The position numbers were made by a program, and so were the translations under genes. Under the pieces are notes generated by a model. The model was not told the DNA's origin. It was given only the letters and a program-made list of their open reading frames with translations, and made no database searches. Of a stretch of 64,000 nt of DNA, positions 46,332 to 56,215 are shown one piece after another. This DNA is from Anastrepha obliqua. Its lineage: Eukaryota > Arthropoda > Insecta > Diptera > Tephritidae. The stretch's first letter is position 1. Each line of letters starts with the position of its first letter. The DNA is taken from NCBI RefSeq assembly GCF_027943255.1, contig NC_072893.1, positions 98,215,784-98,279,783 on the forward strand, given 5' to 3'.

Positions 46332-46834
46332 AGGTAGTGCGTGTCGATTCTCCTTTCATGGGTCTTTTCCAAGATTTGGCGTGTTGTGAATATTTGGTCG
46401 ATGGTAGACTTTCCTGGTCTAAAGCCACACTGATAAGGTCCAATCAGTTAGTTGATGGTGGACTTCAGCCTTTCACACAATAGGATCGCTAAAACCTTAT
46501 AGGCGATATTTAGAAGACTAATCCCGCTGTAATTGGCACAGATTGCACGATCGCCCTTATGGATTGGGCAGAGCACACACTTGCAATCGGCAGGCATGCT
46601 TTCATTCGACCATATTTTGCATAGAAGCTGATGCATGCACCTTACCAGCTCCTGGCCGCCATGTTTGAATAGCTCAGCCGGCAGTCCGTCGGCGACCGCT
46701 GCTTTGTTGTTCTTTAGCCGTTTTATCGCTATTCTCACCTCGTTATGGTCGGGTAGTGGAACGATAGTTCTGTCGTCAACGATTGGCGTATCGGGATATT
46801 CACATTCTCTGTGACATGCATGCGCAGCTGTCAC
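46329..46834 (-). mobile_element. RTE-like reverse transcriptase fragment (U3)
   Basis: Same as the U2 fragment, including the stop after LKSTIN. Inverted relative to the surrounding LINEs. Confidence 0.7.
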
Positions 46835-47623
46835 TATTTAACAGGTTCGAGCTGGAGGTGACTACAATGCGAAAAATTCTATTTTGGGATCAAGATTAAC
46901 AAGTTCAAAAGGCCGAGAATTACTAGTTGCTTTAGGAAAAAATAATGGACATTTCATAAGTACCGGAGAGCCGGCATACTGGCCTGCAGATGTCAAAAAA
47001 CAACCACATTTATTTGATTATGCATTGCTAAAAATATTCCCAAAACCCACCTGATTATTAAGTCATGTTTGGTGCTATCGTCGAAACATTCGCCACTTCT
47101 AATGACAATTTTTGGAGCTCTGCACGAACAAAATTTTACAGGACTATATAATAAAAAGACGGACTGGAATTGTTTTTGACAAAGTGTGAAAGAACAACTG
47201 GCAATAAATATTTCAATAAAAACGGAAAACGAAATTGACTTAGCAAAGGCTTTTTTCAACGATTCCATCATCAAAGTCCTCACCCTCTCGACTCTAACTA
47301 TAAAAACTCAACAAAAATAATCTATTCCAATACATATCAAGCAAAAAATACAACAAAAAAGGAAACTCCGTAAAAAGTGACAAACTACTAAACATCTCAA
47401 AGATAAGGCAAAACTTAGCAAATCAACAACTGAATTAAAAACATTATTAAAGCAACATCAAGATAAAATGCTTGAGAAATACATACATAATTTGGCGGCG
47501 ACGGCAGCTAACCAATATTCTCTAAGGAAAGCATGTTTAGTTTCTTTGTGATAGGCATACATAAGAGAAGTGTTTTGCGTATTCGGGGAACACTTCGTAT
47601 ACAAACTACCACAATTGAAGAAA
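46835..47623 (+). mobile_element. Jockey-like LINE J1: endonuclease and linker (U3)
   Basis: Matches 24372-25160 of U2 base for base where compared. Position 47202-47203 is where U1 breaks away. Confidence 0.6.
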
Positions 47624-48332
47624 GTAGGCAAACGCAGATTCTAACGATTAATAACAAATAATATAATGTAACGCAAACTGAATTTAATCTGAAGCAAAAT
47701 TGGATGTTTATCTAATATTGGTTAGAAAACAAAGAATTTCAATACTACATACTTTAAAAATATTTTTATTTATTTATTTATTGAAAAGAGTAATAATTAT
47801 AAATAATTATTCCACTTAAAGGTAAGAAAAAAAAGGAACAAGCACTGGCTGCTAAGGCCTTCGGCTATACACTTCAAAAATAATTACTTATTGTTTAAAT
47901 TTAACAGATCGTAATTTAAAAACGAAGAAAAACATTTTATTTGTCAAACATATTTTCTGATATTTTATTACAAAGAGAGAATTGTCGCAATTTTCTTAAA
48001 ACCTTTATCCTAGACATTTAGTTTTGGGTATACTAATTTTGCCCCTGTCAAATTTGTTCCAGTGTCCAACAACAAAATACGTGTGCAATTCGGCAGCGGG
48101 ACGCGACAATTGAGAAAATGGCTAATTTATCAAGCCTAATAACAGAAAACGGCAGAATCAGATGCCCAATGGTGATCATAAAATGTGTTTCAAAAGAGGT
48201 CGATGCAACAGAACTTATAGAAGTAATCGAATCCGTTTATCTTCGTCCAAGTGTGCTCATTCCTTGGGCAACCATTCCCACCTAATTAAATCTTAAAACT
48301 CTGTCGTCATTATAAAATTCCAACAAGAAATA
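47624..48332. other. AT-rich spacer with a 55-aa ORF (U3)
   Basis: Matches 25161-25869. The short unrecognised ORF is at 48118-48285. It ends in TA at the M1 insertion site. Confidence 0.4.
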
Positions 48333-49652
48333 CAGGGTGGCTGATGAATTTTGCTACATTAAGAAACTCAAATAACTTTTTTTTTAGTATATGGAATTCA
48401 TTTATTTTTTTTTTCAAGTTGAAGGTCATTAAATTTTATTAAATGTAGTTTAACTATAATAGTTTTAAAAATAATTGAATTTAAATGCCCCCCATGCTCG
48501 TTGACACAAGTGCGGCATCTTAGTAAAAAGTTGTTCATTGCTGCTTTGAGAGTTGCGACAGGAATAGCCGCAATTGTTGCCCGAATGGATTGTTTTAGTT
48601 CATCCAAATTTGTTGGCTTTGTTTTATAAACTTCTTGTTTACATAAACCCCACAAGAAAAAGTCAGGTGCAGTAAGGTCAGGCGACCTGGGGGGCCAACG
48701 AAATTCGGAGTTTCTTGAAATCAGTTTATTGGGAAATTTTCGTCGCAACTCTGTCATAACAGTCTGGGCTATGTGAGACGTTGCCCCATCTTTTTGAAAC
48801 CACACAGAGTTGAAAGGAATTCTCTTTCGGCGTAGTTCTGGATAGAAAAATTCTTTCAGCATTTTCAAATAACGGTCTCCAGTAACCGTAACGGTGTGAC
48901 CATTTTCTTCAAAAAAATAAGGCCCGGCAATACAGCGTGAAGAAACCGCACACCACACTGTCACGCGAAGAGGATGCAATTCCGTCTCGTGGAGTATCTG
49001 TGGGTTAGAAGTACTCCATATTCGACAATTTTGTTTGTTCACATTGCCGTTTAAATCGAAATGGGCCTCATCAGACATGAAAAGGCAGTTTAACATGTTT
49101 TGGTCTTCTTCCACCATTTGCAGGATCTTCTGGCAAAATTCCAAGCGAATCGGCAAGTCTGCTGCATTCAATTTGTTAACCATTTGAATTTTGTAGGGAA
49201 ATAAGTCTAAATCTTTGTGCATTATTGTTTGCAAAGACTGTCGGCTGACACCAAGTTGAGCAGATAAGCTTCTTGTTGAAACCCTTGGAATGCTTTGTAT
49301 AGCTGCAGCTACAGCAGCGATCGTTTCCTCCGTCCGAACTGGTGGGTTTCGATGATAAGGCCTTCTTGCGACTGATCCTTGCTCAGCAAAATTATTCACC
49401 AGTCTCATTATGGTCCATCTGCTCGGGGGATCGCCGCCAAACATCCGCCTGTACTCTCTCTGTACCAAAACTAGGGACTCCAGTGCGTGATAGCGGCGGA
49501 CTATCCAAATTCTTGTTTGGGTGTCCCAGTTATCCATTTTAATAAATTTTAAAGATCAATCTGCAAATTAAAACAAAAATGGAACAGATAACTTAAAAAG
49601 AAAAAAAGTTATTCAATTTTTTTTTTGGTAGCGGCTTTCATCAGCCACCCTG
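48333..49652 (-). mobile_element. Mariner-type transposon M1, intact-looking copy (U3)
   Basis: Ends CAGGGTGGCTGATGAA and TTCATCAGCCACCCTG with TA on both sides delimit 1320 bp. Right flank is the 5' region of LINE LC. It contains a complete transposase gene with conserved catalytic acids, making it the best candidate for an active element in the window. Confidence 0.95.
48398..49537 (-). CDS. IS630/Tc1/mariner-family transposase, M1 copy with catalytic Asp intact (U3)
   Basis: A 379-residue open frame from ATG 49537. DNA-binding part: GGDPPSRWTIMRLVNN and the STRSLSAQLGVSRQSLQTI helix-turn-helix near residue 95-110. Catalytic part: FMSDEAHFDLNG with the first Asp, VWFQKDGATSHIAQ with the second, and WPPRSPDLTAPDFFLWG with the third. 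It differs from the U2 protein at about ten residues, all in the N-terminal two thirds; the last third is identical. Compared with the U2 copy it has Lys in FQKDG where U2 has Gln; Gln is usual there, so activity may be reduced. No stop or frameshift is present. Confidence 0.94.
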   Translation of the reverse strand: MDNWDTQTRIWIVRRYHALESLVLVQREYRRMFGGDPPSRWTIMRLVNNFAEQGSVARRPYHRNPPVRTEETIAAVAAAIQSIPRVSTRSLSAQLGVSRQSLQTIMHKDLDLFPYKIQMVNKLNAADLPIRLEFCQKILQMVEEDQNMLNCLFMSDEAHFDLNGNVNKQNCRIWSTSNPQILHETELHPLRVTVWCAVSSRCIAGPYFFEENGHTVTVTGDRYLKMLKEFFYPELRRKRIPFNSVWFQKDGATSHIAQTVMTELRRKFPNKLISRNSEFRWPPRSPDLTAPDFFLWGLCKQEVYKTKPTNLDELKQSIRATIAAIPVATLKAAMNNFLLRCRTCVNEHGGHLNSIIFKTIIVKLHLIKFNDLQLEKKNK

Positions 49653-50120
49653 TATATGTACATTAAGCTGCGCCTCACACGACAAAATTGTCGACTTTGA
49701 GAAACAAATGCAGTACGCTACTCTCATCTTGCTCCTATTGTGCTAGCAGAGATGACAACCTCGAAATAAAGATGACCGTGTAAAATATAAGTGCGACCTG
49801 TTCGTGTGTAGACGTGATTTTTACTGCGCTCCGCGTTTTTAAGTATTCTCTCTCTACAATACTCATTTAATTTATCAATTTTTATATTTTAACGTGCTCG
49901 AGATAGTGACTCTTTGAATTCATAATTATTCAAAATACCTTACACTTGCATTTATGTATAAAATGCCTTGTGTGTGCGGATTAAAGGTTGAACGCAACCA
50001 AGCTAAAGTACAGTGCGGAAAATGTAATGAACTTTTTCATTTGGATTGTGTTGGTGTTTTGCCAGCTGATTTGGAATTCCTACTCAGCTTGGGCAATAAG
50101 TTTTTTTGTAAAAACTGTGG
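49653..50120 (+). mobile_element. CR1-type LINE LC: 5' region and start of ORF1 with zinc finger (U3)
   Basis: After about 300 bases of leader, an ORF from 49954 reads CVCGLKVERNQAKVQCGKC, then LFHLDCVGV and FFCKNC, a PHD-type zinc-binding pattern found at the N-terminus of some CR1-group ORF1 proteins. It is cut at about 50120 by the mariner fragment M3. That it belongs to LC is inferred from position and orientation. Confidence 0.55.
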
Positions 50121-50640
50121 ACGGTGGATTCGTCAATAGGCAGAATTGCTGCATTTGGGCGAATGATAATCCAAGAGTGATTGCCGAAAAACCATTGCAC
50201 CCACAAAGAGGGGCTGTTTGGTGCAGTTTATGGGCCGGCGGCATCATTGGGCCGTATTTTTTCCAAATGAGGCCGGTCAGACAGTTACTGGGAATAGTGT
50301 TCGCTAACGTGAGATGATAACGAACTTTTTATGGCCCGAATTGGAAGATATGGAAGTGGACGATATGTGGTTTCAACAGGACGGTGCCACTTGTCACACA
50401 GCTATCGAAGCAATGCCTTTTTTGCGCGAAAAATTTGAGAGAGATAATTCAGCGTCATCGAAAATTTGAACCATCGGATGGAGGTGTGCCGCCGAGGCGG
50501 TCATTTAGCCAATGTTTTGTTCTATATGTAATTGAGACATACCAATATTATCATAATAAAGAGAAATGACAATAATTTTCTAAAAAAATTGTATTTTATT
50601 CAAAATCAACATCGGCTCTTGAAACTTAACCACCCTTTAT
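50121..50640 (+). mobile_element. Mariner-like transposase fragment M3 (U3)
   Basis: Reads GGFVNRQNCCIWANDNPRV, then AVWCSLWAGGIIGPYFF, MWFQQDGATCHTA and a C-terminal RRGGHLANVLF, the core of a mariner-type transposase different from M1 and M2. The 5' end and the third catalytic Asp region are missing. It ends near AACCACCCTTTA, possibly its terminal repeat. Present only in U3. Confidence 0.75.
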
Positions 50641-52190
50641 TAATATTTCTATCTCTGAATCCTTCTCGCCTACTGATAAGCATCCTGTCACTTTAATGCT
50701 TAACGTTGAGTTTTACGAGTTTGGGAGTAGTAAACAAGACGAGACAATAGCTTTCAATTTCTCTTGCTACTTTTCTTGGTTAAACAGCATTTTACATGAC
50801 ATCAATTGGGAAGATTTGCTTTCTGAATTAGATATTGTGGATTGCTATTCTACCTTTAAAGCGCAGTTGCTCAAAATTTTTATGAAATACTTATGTACCC
50901 CATTTTAAAAACCAACCTTTTAAACTTCCATGGTACACTTATCAACTTAAAAAACTTAAAAATAAGCGGAATAAGCTTCACAAGGAATTTTTAGAATCTT
51001 AGAATGAAATTATCTTTATAAATTACAAGCATTGCTTAAAAAAATTCATCTATTTAAATACATTTTTATACAGGAACTATATTCTTCGGATTGAAGAGAA
51101 TATTAAGTCTAATCGTAAGGCCTTTTGGCGATTTGTTAAATCTAAAAAGTCAAGCGCTGGAGTCCCTTGTGCGGTTCTTTTTAATGACAAATCAGCGTCT
51201 ACTCCTGTGGACGTAGCCAATTTGTTTGCCGATTTTTTCAAATCTAATTTCAGTAGTGATGATACATACTCGTTTTCTTCTTGTCATGATAATCCATCTT
51301 CTTCTTTGAATTTTGGCTATTTAAACCTGGTTTCTCTGGACATTGAGAATGGGATTTTGGGTTTAATACCTTCTTCGCGGACTGATAAGTATGGGCTGTC
51401 CGTAATTTTTCTTAAAAACTGCCCGGCTATTATCATTCCTCTCAAATTAGTTTTTAATAAATCTCTATCTTCGGGAGTTTTTATCAACGATTGGAAAATC
51501 ACAACTATCATCCCTACTTTCACGAGTGACAAAAAGAGTGATTTCGAAGCTTTCTATATTATTATTTCTAAACTTTTTCTAAACTTTTCGAAGGAATTGT
51601 AAAAGAAAAAATGTACTTTGCAACTAAGAGCTTAATCTCGCCCAATCAGCATGGATTTATCTCGGCTAGGTCTACAGTTTCCAACCTGGCTGCTTTTGCT
51701 GAATACTGCTTTGGAACTTTTGCTAAGGGTTTTCAAGTCGATTGTGTTTACACGGACTTTTCTAAAGCAATTGATAGAGTTTCTCATATAATTCTATTAC
51801 GTAAATTAGCCTCGCTTGGTTTCCATTCTCTTTTCTTTAAATGGTTGAAATCTTATTTATCCGATAGACGATGTGTGGTAACGATTGAGGGAGAATGTTC
51901 GGAACCTTTCATTGCATCTTCAAGGGTGCCACAAGAAAGTATTTTAGGGCCTCTTCTTTTCGTTCTATTTATTAATGATATTTGTACCTGTTTTTTATTT
52001 GCCAACTTTCTTTTGTATGCTGATGATTTGAAAATATTTTCGGCCATTAGAAAAAATGAGGATGCTCCTATGTTGCAAACGGAAATTAATGCGCTCGTTT
52101 GCTGTTGCAGTAACTCTGGCATCTCTGTAAATATTAAGAAATGTTTTCCAGTAATCTTACACCATTTATAATACTTTACTTCAATCTGTT
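50641..52190 (+). mobile_element. CR1/Jockey-type LINE LC: ORF2 middle with RT (U3)
   Basis: Three frames carry consecutive pieces: endonuclease end and linker (50696-50908), then WRFVKSKKSSAGVPC and VANLFADFFKSNFSS (about 51125-51260), then RT (51611-52171) with DCVYTDFSKAIDRV, ILGPLLFVLFIND and the catalytic LLYADDLKIF at about 52013. Frameshifts and stops separate them. J2 interrupts it after ISVNIKKCFPV, and the C-terminus resumes at 55570. Confidence 0.82.
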
Positions 52191-52228
52191 CATAAATTTA
52201 TAATATAAAAACCATACTGCATTCAGTA

Positions 52229-52765
52229 GTCAATATTGAACCAGTTAGACAACCAACGTTTATAACTCAATGTAAGTCCTGTCAATCTTTCGCACATACC
52301 CATAACTACTGCGGAAAGGAACCTAGATGTGTTAAGTGCGCAGGCAAGCACCAAACTTCTCTCTGCACAAAACCGGAGGAACATCAACCGAAATGTTGCA
52401 ATTGTGGGGAAGCCCATCCGGCTAGTTACAGAGGTTTCATTGTAGCAAAAGAGCTACAAAAGATACGTGACAAGCAAACTAACAAACATAAAGGTATTAC
52501 CGGAACTTTACACCCAAACAAAGAAGTAGCTGAAGCCGATAATAAAGATGGGCTACCTGAAACAGAAAATAAACAGCAAACTCTGCTATCATCAGATACG
52601 GCACCAAAGGTGCTTACATTTGCAGAAACATTGAAGGCTAACAAAATTGAGGAAGATAACATTTTGAAACTGATCCTAGAGAAACTAACAAAACAACATG
52701 AATTCAATTTGGTACTCGAAAAAAGACTGCAAAACGTCGAAAAATATCTGCAAAATAAGTCATAA
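52229..52765 (+). pseudogene. J2 ORF1: Gag-like protein with CCHC zinc knuckles, 5' end missing (U3)
   Basis: This frame has no ATG in the open part. It encodes an RNA-binding Gag-like protein that would coat element RNA. Zinc knuckles read CKSCQSFAHTHNYC, then CVKCAGKHQTSLC, then CCNCGEAHPASYRG, where the last expected Cys is replaced. The C-terminus is coiled and acidic (ILKLILEKLTKQHEFNLVLE). Its TAA (52763-52765) overlaps the ORF2 ATG (52765) in TAATG, a stop-start junction suited to re-initiation. Confidence 0.85.
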
Positions 52766-53689
52766 TGCCAAACTTCCTGAAAGTAATGCTCTGGAACACA
52801 AACTGGCTTTTAAAGCATCAAATAGAGCTGGAATTTATTTTAGATTCTCAAAAAGTGGATGTATGTTTGATTGCAGAGACACACTTCACAAAGGAGCCAT
52901 CAATAAAAATTAAAAATTACAATGTTTATCACACTATCCACCCTAGCAACCGTGCAAGAAGAGGGAGTGCAATTATCATCAAAAGAAACCTGAAGCATCA
53001 CGAAGACCAAAAAAACATTCACGGAAGAATTCCAGGTAACAACTGTTACGATATACGCCAAAACTGAAATATCAATTTCCGCGGTATATAGCCCTCCACG
53101 ACATACAATCAAATTCGCCCAATATATTGAACTGATAAACAGCCACAAGAATAGATTTATAATGGGTGGCGATTTCAATGCCAAGCATACTCACTGGGGA
53201 TCGCGACTCACAACAACCAAAGGAAGAGAACTTTACGATGCACTTAAGAAGACAGAATGCATTGCTATATCGACGAGCAGCCCAACGTACTGGCCAACAG
53301 ATCCACATAAAACACCGGACTTAATGGTTTTTTTCATCGCTAAAAAAGTATCCACCGCTTATGTAAACATTGAGAATGGCATGGATATGTCATCAGATCA
53401 CTCTCCTATTTATCTAACACTGCACGAAAATGTAAAGACAATACAACATCCATTTAAACTGACTAACCACCTTACAGATTGGGATTACTTTAAACAAATT
53501 TTTGAAGGCCCAGATGACCACCTGCCGATAATCAACACAAAGGATCAACTCGATGACGAAGTACTTCGATTGACAAATAACATCCAACGCGCAGCTTGGC
53601 AGAGTACACCAACTATAAGGAAAACCATCTCAGGTCACAAGTATACCAAAGAAATAAAGGAAATGGTATTGAAGAAACGGAAAATATGA
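52765..53689 (+). pseudogene. J2 ORF2: apurinic-type endonuclease domain, frameshifted (U3)
   Basis: It starts MPNFLKVMLWNTNWLLKHQIE and keeps the metal-binding Glu in CLIAETHFT. A frameshift near 53025 moves the reading to a second frame with VYSPPRH, GGDFNAKHTHWGSRLTT and the catalytic SSDHSPI near residue 245. A TGA at 53687 replaces a CGA seen in U1 and stops the linker. The domain nicks target DNA to prime reverse transcription; this copy cannot be made whole. Confidence 0.85.
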
Positions 53690-53989
53690 AGAAGATGGCA
53701 TCAAATAAGATCACCTCTTGACAAAGCTCAGTTAAATAAAATAACTAAAAAATTTAGCGACGAAATTAAAGCGTACAAAAACAGTTCATTCACAAAATAA
53801 GTGCAAGAATTAACAAATGAACGGAAGACAAATTATTCACTGTAGAAATGTACTAAAAAATTAAAACAACCGTTATCTCAGAACGCACCCATCAAGATAC
53901 ATGGCAATAAGTGGGCCAAAACAAATAAACAAAAAGCAGATACATTCGCAAACTACCTCGAGGAGACGTTCACACCATATGGATCGGTA

Positions 53990-55390
53990 ATGGATGATGA
54001 TATGGATCACGACGGCGATAGCAATGCTATAAATGAGATCCCTCCGGATTCACAAGACGAAATAATAGAAGAAATTTCATATCTAAAGATAAAAAAATCG
54101 CCAGGCTACGACCACATTACTGCTGAAATATTGAACCAGCTCCCGAACAAAATTATTGCTGTATTGACGAATATCGTCAACACCACATTTAAGCTAAAAT
54201 ATTTTCCAATATATTGGAAAACAGCGGAAGTCGTTATGTTCAATAAGCCAGGTAAATATACTCACGATGTAACATCATTCAGGCCTATCTCGCTTCTTCC
54301 AATACTATCGAAAATGGTGGAAAAATTGTTAATCAAAAGGATCAACATAATAATAGAAAACAAAAAAATTTTACCGACGCACCAATTTGGATTCCGCACG
54401 AAGCATTCGACTATCGATCAAGTACATAGGATAGTGCGAATAATAGAAAATGGTTTTGAAGAAAGAAAACCCTGCTCTGCGATATTCCTTGATATAACCA
54501 AGGCGTTCCACAAAGTATGCCACTATGGGCTACAGAAGAAAATAAAAGCGTTGCTACCCAAGCAGTACTCCAGCATCTTACATTCGTATTTATCCGACCG
54601 TTACTTCAGAGTAAAACAAGAAGATTCATATTCATGTCTCAAACCAATCAAAGCAGGGGTTCCCCAGGGAAGCGTACTTGGCCCTTTATTGTATTTGCTC
54701 TTTACATGCGATCTGCCATGCAATTCAAACTGCGTAACAGCTACTTTTGCCGACGATACAGCTATTCTTTCGATAGGAAACACGGAAAACACATCGACAT
54801 CACAATTACAATTAGGCATAAATGAAATATATGACTGGACGAATAAATGGCATATTAAATTAAATGAAAGCAAGTCTGTGCATATAAATTTCACCCAAAA
54901 CAAAATCAAATATGTTCCAATATATTTAAATGGTAAACAGGTTCCATACTCAAATACTGCAAAGTATCTGGGCATGACTCTAGACGCCAAGCTAAGATGG
55001 AAAGCCCATGTAAAGAAAAAGAAAGAAGAAGAAGAAATAAAAAACAGAAATATGTATTGGCTTATGGGAAAGGAATCAGTACTATCCACCAATAATAAAA
55101 TGATTGTATACAAACAAATTCTGAAGCCTGTATGGTCCTACGGCGCACAGTTATGGGGCTGCTCCAGCCAAAGTAACATTCAATCTAACATTCAATCTAT
55201 ACAAAGGTTCCAAAATAAAATTATTAAATGTGCAGTCGGTGCTCCGTGGTATATCCGTAGCTCCGATCTTGAACGCGACCTAAATATTGACTCGGTGGCA
55301 GACACAATAAAAAAGATAGCAAAAGCCCATTATGAAAGGTTAAAAAACCACGTTAATATATTACATAGGCCACTATTCTCGCTAATTTAG
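53990..55390 (+). pseudogene. J2 ORF2: reverse transcriptase domain, open 466-codon frame (U3)
   Basis: A long open frame with all RT blocks: KKSPGYDHITAEILNQLPN, FRPISLLPILSKMVEKLL, HQFGFRTKHSTIDQV, then the first catalytic region FLDITKAFHKVCH, AGVPQGSVLGPLLY, the FADDTAIL catalytic pair at about 54750, and KYLGMTLDAKLRWKAH. His replaces the usual Asp in AFDKV (U1 keeps AFDKV). The end is shifted out of frame near 55360, so the RRLKRRKPKDLMY tail is lost. Confidence 0.88.
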
Positions 55391-55569
55391 CTAATTGGAG
55401 AAGAAGACTGAAACGCAGAAAGCCCAAAGACTTAATGTACTAACCACACCTTAGCGTTAATTGTTGTATATATGTACCTTATTTTCTAAATTCTAAACAA
55501 ATTGCTCGTTAGTTAATAAGAGTTTTCATTGTAACTAGTCGCAATGTAAAATATAAAAAAAAAAAAAAG

Positions 55570-56215
55570 TCACATTAAATTTATTGTGTCCACTTCTTAC
55601 TCAGTCTTAGGTTTTATACGGCGTAATAGCTCGATGCTCTCGGACCCTTACACTCACAAATTACTTTTTAATTCCTTTGTTCGCTCTAGATTAGAATATG
55701 CAACTTTTATCTGGAGGCCTTGCCACCAATTTGCTATAGAGCGAATTGAACGTGTACAGGTCGTTAAAATTCTCAAATCCTTTCCCTTCCTATCATTCCC
55801 GTTTGACTTTAATTAACTTGAAGCCTCTAGAGAGTAGAAAGTCCATACTCTCACTGTCTTTTGTTTTTAGTGTAATTAAAGGAGAAGTGGACTGTTCATC
55901 CCTATTACGTTGCATTTACTTTCATATTCCTACTAGATCGTTACGCAATACTTATCCATTTCATCTTAGATTTCTTAACACGAATTATGTGCGTAATGCT
56001 CCTATTGCCCGCGCTTTAAGAGATTTAATGAGATCTCGAATTCTATTCCGCTTGACTTTTCGGTTTCAAAGAATTTTATAAATTTCTAAACTCTCTTTTC
56101 TAATTTATTTAATAATTACAGTAATATAGTAGTATTTTAAGCTCATATTAGATCTAAGTGGTCTGTACAAACAATAATTATGTTTTAGACTTATAATAAA
56201 CGAAAATTAAAATAT
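55570..56215 (+). mobile_element. CR1/Jockey-type LINE LC, 3' end (U3)
   Basis: Resumes with STSYSVLGFIRRNSSMLS, FVRSRLEYATFIWRP, then, after loss of the VFLKYAL stretch near 55760, LKPLESRKSILSLSF to ALRDLMRSRILFRL. The 3' UTR ends in AATAAACGAAAATTAAAAT at about 56212. It completes the element whose RT lies before J2. Confidence 0.8.

Larger units (their letters stand above)
52191..55569 (+). mobile_element. Jockey-like LINE J2, near full-length copy (U3)
   Basis: It carries an ORF1 with zinc knuckles, ORF2 endonuclease, RT and C-terminus, a 3' UTR and a 14-A tail, inserted in LC. Related words TAAATTTAT on both sides hint at a target duplication but are not exact. Only this unit keeps the 5' half. 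The exact 5' boundary is uncertain. Confidence 0.88.

Noticed and set aside
49954..50139. Small PHD-finger protein as a possible host gene
   Set aside because: The zinc pattern is typical of CR1-group ORF1 starts, it lies directly before the LC ORF2, and it is cut by a mariner fragment.
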